The position numbers and the translations under genes were made by a program. From Gammaproteobacteria bacterium (GTDB taxonomy: Bacteria > Pseudomonadota > Gammaproteobacteria > Pseudomonadales > Pseudohongiellaceae), in the NCBI GenBank assembly GCA_041395725.1, contig JAWKZW010000001.1, positions 3,726,501 through 3,790,500 on the forward strand: 64,000 bases of DNA, given 5' to 3'. Below, piece after piece: positions 52,893 through 62,120 of the stretch; positions within the stretch are counted from its first letter, which is position 1, and every line of letters begins with the position of its first letter. Under the pieces are notes generated by a model that was not told the DNA's origin, did not search any database, and saw only the letters and a list, made by a program, of their open reading frames with translations.

Positions 52893-54554
52893 CTAAATGT
52901 CTCCCCGCCGTGCTGCCTGGATCATATTGTCAGCCGCCCGGAAAGCCAGGGCCATTATCGTCATAGTGGGCTGCCCGCGGCTGGATGTGACCAGGCTGCT
53001 GCCGTCAACCATGAAGAGATTGGGCACATCGTGAGAACGATTGAAGCGGTCGACCACGGAGGTCTGTGGGTCATTGCCCATCCGGCACGTTCCTAACAGA
53101 TGAACGCCGCCATCCTGGCCGTTCTCCGGATAGAACCCGGCTATATTTCTCGCACCTGTAGCCTCCATCAGTTCGGTGGATTTCTCCAGGAAGAACTTCA
53201 TGGTCTGCAGGTCATCGGGGTGATCTGAATAGGTACAGCGCAGTGCGGGCCTGCCCCATTTATCAGTCAGTTCGGGGTCCAGGCTTACACTGTTGGTCAG
53301 TTGCGGCAGCGAGGTGGTGTGGCCATCAAAAGCAATGGAATGAGTGAATTCGTAGGCCAGGTTTTTCTTGAACTCGCTGCCCCAGCCGGGCCCGCCGAAC
53401 AGACTGGAGGCCAGGGCGAAGTTCATAGGTAATCCCCGGGTCGGGTGTCGGGAGTCGATACCGCCGCCGCCGTAGTATCCAAGGCTGCTGTCTAACTCAT
53501 AGAAATCGTGGACGACACGTGTCGCGGGGATACTCTTGTGTGCGTTGACGGGCTCGTCCATCAACCCGGCCACGGTCGAATAGCCATTGAACATCAGGTT
53601 CCGGCCCACATAGCCTGAAGAGTTTGCCAGTCCGTCGGGGAACCGGCTGGAGGCGGATAACAGCAGCAATCGGGGCGTCTCCGCGCCATTGGCACACAGG
53701 ACAATCGCCTTGCCGCGCTGTGAGTGTTCAACGCCATCGGCATCCCAGTACACCACCTCGGTGGCTCTGCCTGCCTCGTTGGTCTCAACCCTGTTCACTG
53801 TGCAGCCGGTTCGTAACTCGCAATTGCCCGATGCCAGCGCCAGGGGAATCATGGTCGCCATGGAGGAGGATTTTGCGTTCACTTCGCAGCCGTAGCCATT
53901 ACAGAACCCGCAGTGGATACAGCCAGGGCGACCGTTGTGAGCCTGGGACAGAATGGCAACCGGAGCCGGGTAGGGGTTCAGCCCCAGACTCTTTGCCGCG
54001 CGTTCCAGCAGCACGCCCGGGGATTTAACCGGCATGGGCGGGCAGGGGTAGTCACGGGATCGTGGTGGGTCCCAGGGGCCCTGTAGCCCCGATACGCCTA
54101 TTTCCCAGTCGACTTTGGTGTAATAAGGTTCGAGATCGGCGTAGGTTATGGGCCAGTCGGTAAATGTCGTACCCGGAATGGTTCCCTTCACGCTGGCCTC
54201 GATAAAGTCGATCTCCCGAAGGCGCCAGAAATTTCCCGAGAAGTGAACGCTGCTGCCGCCCACATTATGGGCGTAGTCGAGGGATCCGCCGGAGCCCGCC
54301 ACGGCCACCTCCGCTTCAGACCTGCGGAATGTCTGCGGGTGTCCCTGCCGGGCCCCCCAGGTCAGTTCGCTATTGTGGTCGTAGCCCCATTCGTCGTGTT
54401 TGAAATCACCCGCCTGCAAGTGAGGGCCCTGTTCCAGAACGACAACGGAAAAACCTGCAGTGGACAGTTCTTTGGCGACAATGCCTCCAGCGGCACCGGA
54501 ACCGACTATGACGAAGTCGACCTCGTCCTGGTTGGGAAAGCTTACCTGGGCCAT
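52893..54554 (-). CDS. GMC-family oxidoreductase (gluconate dehydrogenase type)
   Basis: This is an FAD-dependent dehydrogenase of 553 residues. The Rossmann motif DFVIVGSGAAGGIVAKEL is at the N-terminus, the HNVGGSSVHFSGNFWR and C-terminal SSLVTSSRGQPTMTIMALAFRAADNMI motifs are present, and the His in VHLLGTCRMG is the usual catalytic region. An internal CIHCGFCNGYGCE stretch is typical of gluconate 2-dehydrogenase-like large subunits. The small subunit gene lies immediately upstream with 3 bases between. The substrate is probably a sugar alcohol or acid. No cytochrome subunit is visible in the window. Confidence 0.9.
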   Translation of the reverse strand: MAQVSFPNQDEVDFVIVGSGAAGGIVAKELSTAGFSVVVLEQGPHLQAGDFKHDEWGYDHNSELTWGARQGHPQTFRRSEAEVAVAGSGGSLDYAHNVGGSSVHFSGNFWRLREIDFIEASVKGTIPGTTFTDWPITYADLEPYYTKVDWEIGVSGLQGPWDPPRSRDYPCPPMPVKSPGVLLERAAKSLGLNPYPAPVAILSQAHNGRPGCIHCGFCNGYGCEVNAKSSSMATMIPLALASGNCELRTGCTVNRVETNEAGRATEVVYWDADGVEHSQRGKAIVLCANGAETPRLLLLSASSRFPDGLANSSGYVGRNLMFNGYSTVAGLMDEPVNAHKSIPATRVVHDFYELDSSLGYYGGGGIDSRHPTRGLPMNFALASSLFGGPGWGSEFKKNLAYEFTHSIAFDGHTTSLPQLTNSVSLDPELTDKWGRPALRCTYSDHPDDLQTMKFFLEKSTELMEATGARNIAGFYPENGQDGGVHLLGTCRMGNDPQTSVVDRFNRSHDVPNLFMVDGSSLVTSSRGQPTMTIMALAFRAADNMIQAARRGDI

Positions 54555-54557
54555 GGT

Positions 54558-55142
54558 CTATTCTCCGCGTGTCGCATAGTCAGCATCGTAAAAGCCGAAG
54601 GGTGGTGCCCAGGCATGCTGGTCATCAAACCCGATCACAGCATACCCGGCCTTGTCTCTGTTGCCGCCATAACTGGGCAGAGAGAACATGCCGGCAATGG
54701 TCAGATAGCGAATGGTGGCAAAGAAAGGTGTCGATTCCCGGTCAGCAAGCAGTTCGTCCTGTTGCGCCACACTCAGATCGGCAAAGTTCGCTGCAGTGTA
54801 CCTTGAGGCTGCAGTCTCCTGTATCTCGCGCAGTCCTGCCTGCACTGCCCGGTATTGTTCGTCCCGGTTATCTCCAAGCACGGCATCAATAAAGTAAATG
54901 ACCCCGGCCTCTTCGGCTCCCGTGGTATCGTCGCTGGGGATAATACGGGCCACTATTGCCCGCAGGTCTCCCGCTTCGCGTGCCGAAAGCGTGTTAAACG
55001 CCGGTGTGTCCGCTTGCAGGGATTCATCAGCCTGCCGGCAGGCGGCCAGAATTGCCGGCGCGGCCAGGACGATAAAGGAGCCTTTCGCCAACACCGAGCC
55101 TGATTGTAAAAAAGCACGTCGAGAAAACTGCTGATGGGGCAT
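54558..55142 (-). CDS. Gluconate 2-dehydrogenase subunit 3-family protein
   Basis: This 194-residue protein starts at the ATG at 55142, which gives a Tat signal (SRRAFLQSGSVLAKGSFIVLA) followed by a lipobox-like AILAAC. The mature part matches the subunit 3 family: LSAREAGDLRAIVARIIPSDDTTGAEEAGVIYFID, DELLADRESTPFFATIRYLTIAGMFSLPSYGGNRDKAGYAVIGF. It anchors or escorts the flavoprotein to the periplasm. An upstream in-frame start (55337) exists but is unlikely. Confidence 0.88.
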   Translation of the reverse strand: MPHQQFSRRAFLQSGSVLAKGSFIVLAAPAILAACRQADESLQADTPAFNTLSAREAGDLRAIVARIIPSDDTTGAEEAGVIYFIDAVLGDNRDEQYRAVQAGLREIQETAASRYTAANFADLSVAQQDELLADRESTPFFATIRYLTIAGMFSLPSYGGNRDKAGYAVIGFDDQHAWAPPFGFYDADYATRGE

Positions 55143-55349
55143 GGGTTCATACTCGTTGTAAGGGGAAATCACGCGCTGGGGTGACCGGTTTGGGCTGAGT
55201 CTAACACGGCTTATTACATCGTTAGGAGTGTATAGGCGTGGATTTAGGAGTGGAGTCTTCGTGTGGCCTGGCGCCCTGTCTGTTGAATCAAAGCGGCAGG
55301 TAAGGACGGAATTCCGCAGCGCCGCCAATCCGCACATGCAAATAGTGTA

Positions 55350-56105
55350 TTACCGGGGGCAGAGGCTCTTCAGAGCCAGTTCTGCGGCAAAACCCGAATC
55401 GATCAGCTCGCGCAGCAGGCTGTCGTCATAGCGGTCTTCGGGGTCATTCAGGCGCATGGCAAGCGAGTCATGAATGCGCATGGCGTTTTCGATACCTTCA
55501 TAACAGGGACAGGGAAGTTTCGGGGCATAATCGGCGCGGTCATAACGGGCCTGGGCAAAGTCCCGGCTGGGGAAACCGTACCAGCGCTGGGCAATTTCGA
55601 CCGCCAGCTCGGGCTGATTGTGATAGATGGCCATGCTTTCCAGCGCCGCCTGCAGAAAGCGCCGGGCGATCACATGGTAGCGGACGCTGCAATCGGTGGT
55701 CGCCAGGGCGACCTGTCTGGGGGTATTGGCATAGAAAGTCTGGTAGTAAAGAGAAGGTGTCTGGCCGGTAACCAGGATATCGGAGTCCGATTGTTGCTGC
55801 AGTCCCAGTCGTCGCAGTACCCGTTGCCAGAGCTTCGACTGTGGTCTGATCCCTGCCTCGAATTCCGGTGGCGGCATCTGCAACTCCACGTCCAGGCCGT
55901 ATTTCCCATAGAAGCCCTGATCCATGGCGATGATGAAGGGAAGTTTGCTCCTACTGTGGCCGAAGACGTTGACGAGCACCGGCAGTGGCTCAGAGTCGGA
56001 AGGAGAGCAGGCGCTGAGAATCAGACAACTGCAAAGCAGCGCCAGCGTCCTTGGAAAAACCTGCCTGACAGGCACTGGCGGGGCGGTGTGATCATCGGAT
56101 AACAA
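55350..56105 (-). CDS. NMT1/THI5-like substrate-binding lipoprotein, internal deletion
   Basis: This 251-residue protein has a lipobox (LALLCSCLILSAC) and the start of an ABC-transporter solute-binding protein of the NMT1/SsuA type (FIIAMDQGFYGKYGLDVELQMPP, DILVTGQTPSLYYQTF). Family members are about 320-350 residues; between ATTDCSVRYHVIA and RRFLQAALESMAIYHNQP about 100 residues are missing. The junction keeps frame, so a shortened protein may be made, but the deleted part normally contains the ligand cleft. No permease gene is beside it. Confidence 0.7.
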   Translation of the reverse strand: MLSDDHTAPPVPVRQVFPRTLALLCSCLILSACSPSDSEPLPVLVNVFGHSRSKLPFIIAMDQGFYGKYGLDVELQMPPPEFEAGIRPQSKLWQRVLRRLGLQQQSDSDILVTGQTPSLYYQTFYANTPRQVALATTDCSVRYHVIARRFLQAALESMAIYHNQPELAVEIAQRWYGFPSRDFAQARYDRADYAPKLPCPCYEGIENAMRIHDSLAMRLNDPEDRYDDSLLRELIDSGFAAELALKSLCPR

Positions 56106-56214
56106 TACCTGGTCTGAATTCGTTATTCAGGCTGTCTGAGTGAAAACTGAAGGGTCGGAAAACTTCAACCAAGTTATCCCCGGATCGGGCGCTTGTCCAG
56201 ATCGCAGGACAGCC

Positions 56215-57663
56215 TTATTCCGGTTCGTCGATACCCAGGCGCTCCACATCCACGGTAGCCGCATCGTAATTCGCCCGCGCGATTCGCGCCTGCAATTCCG
56301 CTTCAAGCAGCCGGATCCTGGCATTGGCGGCGGTTTCTTCCCGAATGTTCAGCAGGAAAAAGTCACTGGCGCCGCTGTCGAAACGGCGCTGCTCCGAGTC
56401 GCGCATGATTTCCGACTGCTGCACTTCCTGGTCCGCCAGCATCAGCAGGTCGCGGGAGATATTCAAATCCACCAGCAGGTTGCGGATTTCCAGGTCGATC
56501 TGGTCTTCCCGCAGGCGCTGTTGCTGCTGCCTGGCATCCAGATTGGCCTGGGCACGCTGCAAGCGGCCGCGGCCGGCACGCTGCTGCAGGGGGATTGAGA
56601 ACGTGAAGCCGGCCATGGCGTTAGTGCCGTCACGGGAGGCACCGCCCTCGGCCACAGCGCCAAGGCCCTGCTGAGCTTCGACGAAAAAATCCAGTCGCGG
56701 TTTCAGTTGATTCTCCGCCAGACTGATGCGGTTCTGTTCCCGTTCGATGGCCGTGCGCAGGATAGCCAGTTCCGGGCGCCGGGTCAGGGCTTCCGATACC
56801 GGGACCACCGGTGGGGTGCTCTCCTGGAATACCTCCTCGATACTCGATCCCGGCGGCAAGCGGTCGGGTGAGACTGCTGCGGGCCGCCCGGACTGGTCGC
56901 GGTAATAGAGTGACAGCAGATTGGTGGCCAGGGCCAGGTCCCGCTGGGCGGAAGTGACCAGGATCTGGCGGCGGGTGATATTCTGCTGGTTTTCGGTCAA
57001 AAATATTTCCGCCCGGGCACCGCGCTCCACCTCGCCCTCCAGACCGTCCTGGCGTTCTATCGCAATCTGCAGCAACTCTTCGTAGACGCCCAGTTGCCTG
57101 CCTTTCGCCACCCAGTCCCAGTAGGCAACCAGAGCACGTTCCTGTACGCCGATGCGGGTCAGCAGTACATCCAGACTGGCTTCCTGTACATTCAGCCTGG
57201 CATCGATGACACCGAAACGCTGGGGATCAATGCTGCGATCCCGCAACAGGGAGAACAGCATGCCGACCCGGAAACTGCCCCCGGTGTTGGTGAAGCTGTT
57301 GTCCTGGTAGACGGGGAAGTTGCCATTGGACAGCTTGTAATCTGAATAAACACTGCCGCCGATGGTTCGCAGTCGCTGCCTCGCGCCACCTTTGAGAGCC
57401 GTGCTGTCGTAGTAGCCGGTGTTCTGATTACCGTCAGCGCTGAAGACCAGATCGAAAGCACCTTCGGCCTCCAGGGCGCTGCCTTCCGCGGCGCGGCGGC
57501 CTGCCAGACTCTCGAGAATCTGGGGGAAATAGCGGGCGGAGGAGGCCAGTACCTCGTCCAGCAGCAGTGGTTGGGGTTGCGCGGAGTTCTCCGCCGCTGA
57601 AGTGACGGCGGGCCAAAGCAGCGAGGCCGCCATGACAACGGCTGACAGTCGAATCTTTATCAT
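56215..57663 (-). CDS. TolC-family outer-membrane channel
   Basis: This 482-residue protein has a signal peptide (LSAVVMAASLLWPAVTSAAE) followed by two outer-membrane efflux protein repeats; coiled-coil sections such as LRTAIEREQNRISLAENQLKPRLDFFVEA and RDLLMLADQEVQQSEIMRDSEQRRFDSGASDFFLLNIREETAANARI are characteristic. It is the exit duct of the tripartite exporter formed with the next two genes, and overlaps the HlyD gene by 4 bases. Confidence 0.92.
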   Translation of the reverse strand: MIKIRLSAVVMAASLLWPAVTSAAENSAQPQPLLLDEVLASSARYFPQILESLAGRRAAEGSALEAEGAFDLVFSADGNQNTGYYDSTALKGGARQRLRTIGGSVYSDYKLSNGNFPVYQDNSFTNTGGSFRVGMLFSLLRDRSIDPQRFGVIDARLNVQEASLDVLLTRIGVQERALVAYWDWVAKGRQLGVYEELLQIAIERQDGLEGEVERGARAEIFLTENQQNITRRQILVTSAQRDLALATNLLSLYYRDQSGRPAAVSPDRLPPGSSIEEVFQESTPPVVPVSEALTRRPELAILRTAIEREQNRISLAENQLKPRLDFFVEAQQGLGAVAEGGASRDGTNAMAGFTFSIPLQQRAGRGRLQRAQANLDARQQQQRLREDQIDLEIRNLLVDLNISRDLLMLADQEVQQSEIMRDSEQRRFDSGASDFFLLNIREETAANARIRLLEAELQARIARANYDAATVDVERLGIDEPE

Positions 57664-58691
57664 GCCCCGCTTTCCTGGCTGGAGGTTGTTGGTAGCCGGG
57701 CCGGGAAATTATTCAGCTGGCGCCACACTTCGTAACCGGCGCGCACGGTTTCCAACAGGATCCAGCCCCGTGCGGTAGAACCGAAGCGGACAAACTGCTG
57801 ATCGGGCCAGGGCGTTTCTGTTTCCGGATCTTCGATCACCAGTACCCTGAAACGGCCGCTGGTGTCAGCAGAGGGGTCCACGGCAATGACTTCACCACTG
57901 AAGGTGCCGACAGCAACTGACGGCCAGCCGCTGAACTGAATCGCTGGCCAGCCTTCGAACTGCAGGCGAACCTTGGCGCCAGGTCGCACAAGTGCGACAT
58001 CGCGGCCGTCGATGTAAAGTTCCACGGCGCGGCTGGCGTTGTCCGGCACGAAGGAGGCTACCACGTCGCCGGCCTGCACGAAGGTGGCGGCATCACCGGC
58101 GAATACCCGCAGTATGACGCCATCCCGGGGTGCCCGCACGATCTGTTCGGATTGCCGTGTCAGGTTGACGTCAGCGCGGGTCAGCTCCGCTGCTGCCTCG
58201 GCAACCCGGGCGCGGAGTTCTTCGACGCGGATGCGGGATTGTTCGTACTCGCGGCGGGAGGCGAGGCCATCGTCAAACAGGCTGCGAGTTCGCTCCAGAT
58301 CGATTTCTGCAGTCTGTTGCGCGGTTTCGGCGGCCCGGAGCTGGGCGATCACCTGGTCCCGTTCGGCACCCAGCCGCTCGAGCAGGCGGGGATCGATATC
58401 GATAATGCGAACGATAGGGTCGCCAACAGAGACATGCATACCGTCACGGACATACCACTCCTGGATACGCCCGGGCACGAGAGCGTTGATCTCCTGCAGG
58501 CGGTCATTGGGGTTCAGTGCGGTTACCGTTCCAAAGCCGGAAGTGGTCTGCACCCAGGGGGCTACATAAAGAAATGTGCCGGTGGAGACAATGGCAATGA
58601 CCAATAGCCAGGCGAAAGCCTTCATCACCGCGGGCGGGCGCTGGGCGGCTAGGGTTTTGAACTGAGCGGGGTATGTTTCACGAGCTGCCAT
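57660..58691 (-). CDS. HlyD-family periplasmic adaptor
   Basis: This membrane-fusion protein has 343 residues: one N-terminal helix (MKAFAWLLVIAIVSTGTFLYV), a lipoyl-like half motif (VPGRIQEWYVRDGMHVSVGDPIVRI), a long alpha-hairpin (residues about 105-185) and the second lipoyl half with beta-barrel (RAPRDGVILRVFAGDAATFVQAGDVVASF). It joins the inner-membrane ABC protein to TolC. The gene order ABC, HlyD, TolC on the minus strand is a compact operon. Confidence 0.92.
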   Translation of the reverse strand: MAARETYPAQFKTLAAQRPPAVMKAFAWLLVIAIVSTGTFLYVAPWVQTTSGFGTVTALNPNDRLQEINALVPGRIQEWYVRDGMHVSVGDPIVRIIDIDPRLLERLGAERDQVIAQLRAAETAQQTAEIDLERTRSLFDDGLASRREYEQSRIRVEELRARVAEAAAELTRADVNLTRQSEQIVRAPRDGVILRVFAGDAATFVQAGDVVASFVPDNASRAVELYIDGRDVALVRPGAKVRLQFEGWPAIQFSGWPSVAVGTFSGEVIAVDPSADTSGRFRVLVIEDPETETPWPDQQFVRFGSTARGWILLETVRAGYEVWRQLNNFPARLPTTSSQESGA

Positions 58692-58712
58692 GAATGATCC
58701 TGCGTGGAGGGC

Positions 58713-60461
58713 CTAACGGGGTTCGTCGTCGCTATCCTGCCGGTTTGCATGACCGGCAGCAAGCGGGTTGTCCTGACAAAGTGCCGCATAGGAATCGTAA
58801 ACCTGCTGGGCCCGGTGGTCCAGAAACAGGTAGCTGTCGAAAGTCATTTCCCGGCTGGGCGGACGATTGGAAAAGTAGATGACTGTGGTTCCCCATTTCT
58901 GTTTCAGGCGGTCGAGTGACGGAATCAGATAGTCGTCCGGTATCGTATCGTACAGCTCCCCCAGCACCAGCACCTTGGGGCCGGCGATGATCGCCGCCGC
59001 CAGTTTCATCTGCATGATCTCGGTAATGGTAAGCGGCCATCCCGTGGCGGCGATGCGGGTATCCATGCCATTCTTCAGCTGCGTAATGGTGCGGTCGAGC
59101 CCGACGATCTTCAGCACCTCGATCAGATTTGAGGCCTGGGCGCTGGGCGCGCTGAGATTGAGGTATTCCCGAATGGTCAGCTCGATGGCGTTGGGCCGGT
59201 CCAGCACAATAACGTGCTGGCGCAGCTGATACGCCTGAATACTCTCCACGTCCTGCCCGCCCAGGGCTACATAGCCGCTGCTGGGCTTATCCAGACGCTT
59301 GATGAAGTTGGTTACCTCGCGCTGAATACCCTGACTCTCCACTCTTGCGAACACCCGTGATCCGGCCTTCAGGGAAAAATTCAGCGTCGCAACCTGGCCC
59401 CGGGCGTCGCCCCTGGCATTGACAAAGTCGATGGACCCATCGCCCTCGAAGCGTCCCAGATCCTTCGCAGGCTGTTCCTGCTCCACATCGTAAAATAGCC
59501 CGAGTTCGTCGAGTGCCCCGCAGAGTTCGTAGAAATAGGCCAGATAGGTGCCCAGCTGGCTGACGCCGTAAAACGCCACCGACAGCACGACCTCCGCGGC
59601 TACCAGTTGACCCAGAGACAGTTCGTCATTAATGACCAGCCAACCGCCCAGCCCAAGCAACCCGGCGCTGGCAACGGCGTAGAGCACAAGAAAGCAGAGG
59701 GTCTGGGCGAAAAAATGCCGGAAGTGGCGTTGATGACGATCGATATACTCCTCGGTGACCTGATCGGTACGGGTCAGCGCCTCATTGATGTGACGCTCTG
59801 ATTTGAAGAATCCATTGGAGGCGCCAAGGCCTTCGAGCCAGGCGGCGGTCGCATGCTTCTGATGAGACACTTCAACGGCACTGCAAATGGCCCGGCTGCC
59901 CCACACCATCCAGATAACCCAGATAAGGGCAACCAGCAGAATGACAAAACCCAGAAACAGAGGATGGTAAAGGGACACCAGTGCGAATCCGAAAAAGGCC
60001 TGCAGGACCGTGGTAAAGCCGCCAACAAGCAGGTAGGGCACTGTCTTGTGGACGATTATGATGTCGAAATAGCGGTTGAACAGCGTGCCCTTATTGATGT
60101 CCAGGAAAAAAGGGTTGAGAGCATAGATGGCGCGCAGTGCGATTTCTGAAACCATGCGGGCATAGAAACGGCGGCTGAAGAGGTCCATCAGGTGAATACG
60201 CAGGGCATTCAGCAGGCCGGCCGCCAGCAGCAGAATAAAGAGGGTAATACTCAGCACCACCAGCGGTGTACCCAGGGCTGTATTGGCAATGGTATTTACC
60301 AGCATCTGCACCGAGACCGGCAACGCGAGGGACAGTGCGCTAATGCCCAGGCCATAGATGATTGCCAGCGTATAGTAGCTGCGCTCGGCTCCCAGTATTG
60401 AACCGAAGTAAGACAACACTTTTCTGGCGGTGGCCTGGTTTGAAACTGCTTTGTCGTTCAC
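58713..60461 (-). CDS. ABC exporter with degenerate nucleotide-binding domain
   Basis: This 582-residue half-transporter has a normal six-helix membrane domain (about 25-320) and a C-terminal domain shaped like an ABC ATPase. All catalytic motifs are missing. The Walker A position reads FARVESQGIQR (371-381) without a GxxGxGK(S/T) lysine, the Q-loop position has Asp421 (VIVLDRPN), the signature position reads GWPLTITEIMQ (474-484), Walker B reads KVLVLGELYD (no Asp-Glu pair), and the H-loop lacks His (YFSNRPP). The frame is otherwise intact. It probably does not hydrolyse ATP itself and may need another ATPase as partner. It forms an operon with HlyD and TolC. Confidence 0.85.
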   Translation of the reverse strand: MNDKAVSNQATARKVLSYFGSILGAERSYYTLAIIYGLGISALSLALPVSVQMLVNTIANTALGTPLVVLSITLFILLLAAGLLNALRIHLMDLFSRRFYARMVSEIALRAIYALNPFFLDINKGTLFNRYFDIIIVHKTVPYLLVGGFTTVLQAFFGFALVSLYHPLFLGFVILLVALIWVIWMVWGSRAICSAVEVSHQKHATAAWLEGLGASNGFFKSERHINEALTRTDQVTEEYIDRHQRHFRHFFAQTLCFLVLYAVASAGLLGLGGWLVINDELSLGQLVAAEVVLSVAFYGVSQLGTYLAYFYELCGALDELGLFYDVEQEQPAKDLGRFEGDGSIDFVNARGDARGQVATLNFSLKAGSRVFARVESQGIQREVTNFIKRLDKPSSGYVALGGQDVESIQAYQLRQHVIVLDRPNAIELTIREYLNLSAPSAQASNLIEVLKIVGLDRTITQLKNGMDTRIAATGWPLTITEIMQMKLAAAIIAGPKVLVLGELYDTIPDDYLIPSLDRLKQKWGTTVIYFSNRPPSREMTFDSYLFLDHRAQQVYDSYAALCQDNPLAAGHANRQDSDDEPR

Positions 60462-60833
60462 TACGACGTTTGTCTCCTTTATTCAGGGGCCAGGTTACTA
60501 AGGCCTGAGCACTGAATTCAAGCTGATTCTGATAGAGTGAGAGTGTATCCGAGCGCGGGGTGTCATCAATTCGTTTCGTTCGCGGTGAATGTACCGAAAA
60601 ATCGAACTAAAAGCACTAAAGGCAAGAAAAAAATGAGGCTCCAGACCTGGGTGCTGCAGTTGGGGTAGGAGGTGGGCTCGCGAAGGGCACTGGAAGGCCG
60701 CACTTCCGTTGAGGAGGTTTTCCAGCCACTATCAACACAAATCGGTTTGTCAGAAACCTCTTAAGGATATTCGTCGCCAATGTGATGCAGTTCATCGAAA
60801 CGGTCGCGTTTTTGGACCTCTGTCACATAAATA

Positions 60834-60851
60834 GTGTGAACCAGTTCACAC
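60834..60851. promoter_or_regulatory. 18-bp palindromic operator candidate
   Basis: GTGTGAAC-CA-GTTCACAC is a perfect inverted repeat in the gap between the exporter operon (minus) and the next gene (plus), 139 bases before the latter. Its size and symmetry fit a dimeric repressor such as a TetR or LacI type; the regulator is not in the window. The remainder of 60462-60989 holds no gene. Confidence 0.55.
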
Positions 60852-60989
60852 TCGGGACGTGAGCTAGTGCGCTAAGATTGCCTCCTCAAAAATGAGATCA
60901 CCCATCTATCATCAAGTGTTCTTGCAGGATGCGCTTACGAAGACCGGGACCCTGATTTCCATTTTTGACTACAGTGAGGAATTAACACA

Positions 60990-61439
60990 GTGATACAAGG
61001 GAACGTAATCAGCTATCCGTGGCCTGGTGCCTCGATAGACTATCCCAGGGAGGGTAGCAAGGTGGATGTCAGGGAAAGTCGGTCACTGGCCAAGATTTAT
61101 GATCTGCGCCAGTATGCGTTGACGAAGCGGGTCTTGTTCAACTTTGGAGTACTTGGCAGGGATGAGAAAGACGAGGAGGCGTTGCATGTCCCGATCGGGA
61201 TTGTGTACCGACTGCATTTTCTCGGCCGCGCCTATAACTTCTCCGCTGTAAAGCTGATTGAGCCGCAGGGCCGCAGCTACCTCGGTTACAAAACCTGCCA
61301 GCAGCTTATCGTTGAGCTTGAACAGCTTCGCTCCCTGCTGAAAGATCCGGTAATCGAGCACTACACCAGGAAGCTGGTTAACTACCTGATCAGCAACCGC
61401 GGCGATCCGGACCTGGGCCTGATGGTAAGGTCGCTGTAG
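60990..61439 (+). CDS. Conserved-looking protein of unknown function
   Basis: This 149-residue soluble protein starts at GTG 60990; GAGGA is about 10 bases upstream. It has no membrane helix. The middle (PIGIVYRLHFLGRAYNFSAVKLIEPQGRSYLGYKTCQQLIVELEQLRSLL) is regular alpha/beta, and the end is helical. I do not recognise the family. It stands alone after the palindrome. Confidence 0.55.
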   Translation: MIQGNVISYPWPGASIDYPREGSKVDVRESRSLAKIYDLRQYALTKRVLFNFGVLGRDEKDEEALHVPIGIVYRLHFLGRAYNFSAVKLIEPQGRSYLGYKTCQQLIVELEQLRSLLKDPVIEHYTRKLVNYLISNRGDPDLGLMVRSL

Positions 61440-61541
61440 ATCCCGAGACTTTCGCCGCGTGAGCCGATGATGCCTGGCGCGCTGATTTCCGTCAGACCAC
61501 CCGGCTATCCACATCCACAGGATCCTTATTCCCCTCTTTCT

Positions 61542-61559
61542 GGGCTGCCTCGGCAGCCC
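61542..61559. terminator. Hairpin after the unknown gene
   Basis: GGGCTGCC-TC-GGCAGCCC is a perfect 8-bp stem about 100 bases after the stop. It is followed by TTGTAG, a poor T-run, so termination is uncertain. Confidence 0.4.
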
Positions 61560-61693
61560 TTGTAGTTCCCACGGGCCGTACTCTGGTGCCTGGTGAGAAA
61601 AATCTGCTAGTCTGCGCCGTGTCTCAGGCGCGCTGCCATCTGGCTGGGGGCCGCATCGAGACACCCCCAAGCAGCCTTTCTTCTGGAGTCAAC

Positions 61694-62056
61694 ATGCTTA
61701 CCTCTGCACAGTGGATAATCACCAAGTACCTGATCACCTCGGGCATTATCGTCCTGGTCTCCGAATTCGCCAAGCGCAGCGACCGGCTTGGTGCTTTCAT
61801 AGCGGCATTGCCTCTGGTCACGGTCCTGACCCTGATCTGGCTCTACGTAGAAAACCAGGGCCAGCTCAAAATCGCTAACCATGCCTGGTTTACCTTCTGG
61901 TATGTCCTGCCAACCTTGCCGATGTTTCTGCTGTTTCCCTGGTTGATTGGACGGTTCGGGTTCTGGTCGGCACTGGGCGCATCGGCGCTGGTGACGATGG
62001 CATGCTTTGGTGTGATGGTGGTGGTGATGCGTCAGTTTGGCGTGGAACTGCTCTAG
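61694..62056 (+). CDS. DUF3147-like small membrane protein
   Basis: This 120-residue inner-membrane protein starts at ATG 61694 (TCTGGAG ribosome site upstream), with four hydrophobic helices: WIITKYLITSGIIVLVSEFAKRSDRLGAFIAALPLVTVLTLIWLYVE, then FTFWYVLPTLPMFLLFPWLIGRFGFW and ASALVTMACFGVMVVVM. The pattern matches DUF3147. Function unknown. Confidence 0.82.
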   Translation: MLTSAQWIITKYLITSGIIVLVSEFAKRSDRLGAFIAALPLVTVLTLIWLYVENQGQLKIANHAWFTFWYVLPTLPMFLLFPWLIGRFGFWSALGASALVTMACFGVMVVVMRQFGVELL

Positions 62057-62120
62057 TGGACCGCTGATTAAACAAATACCGAGACACCGATCAGCGTTTC
62101 CCTCACTTCTTCTGGCTGGT

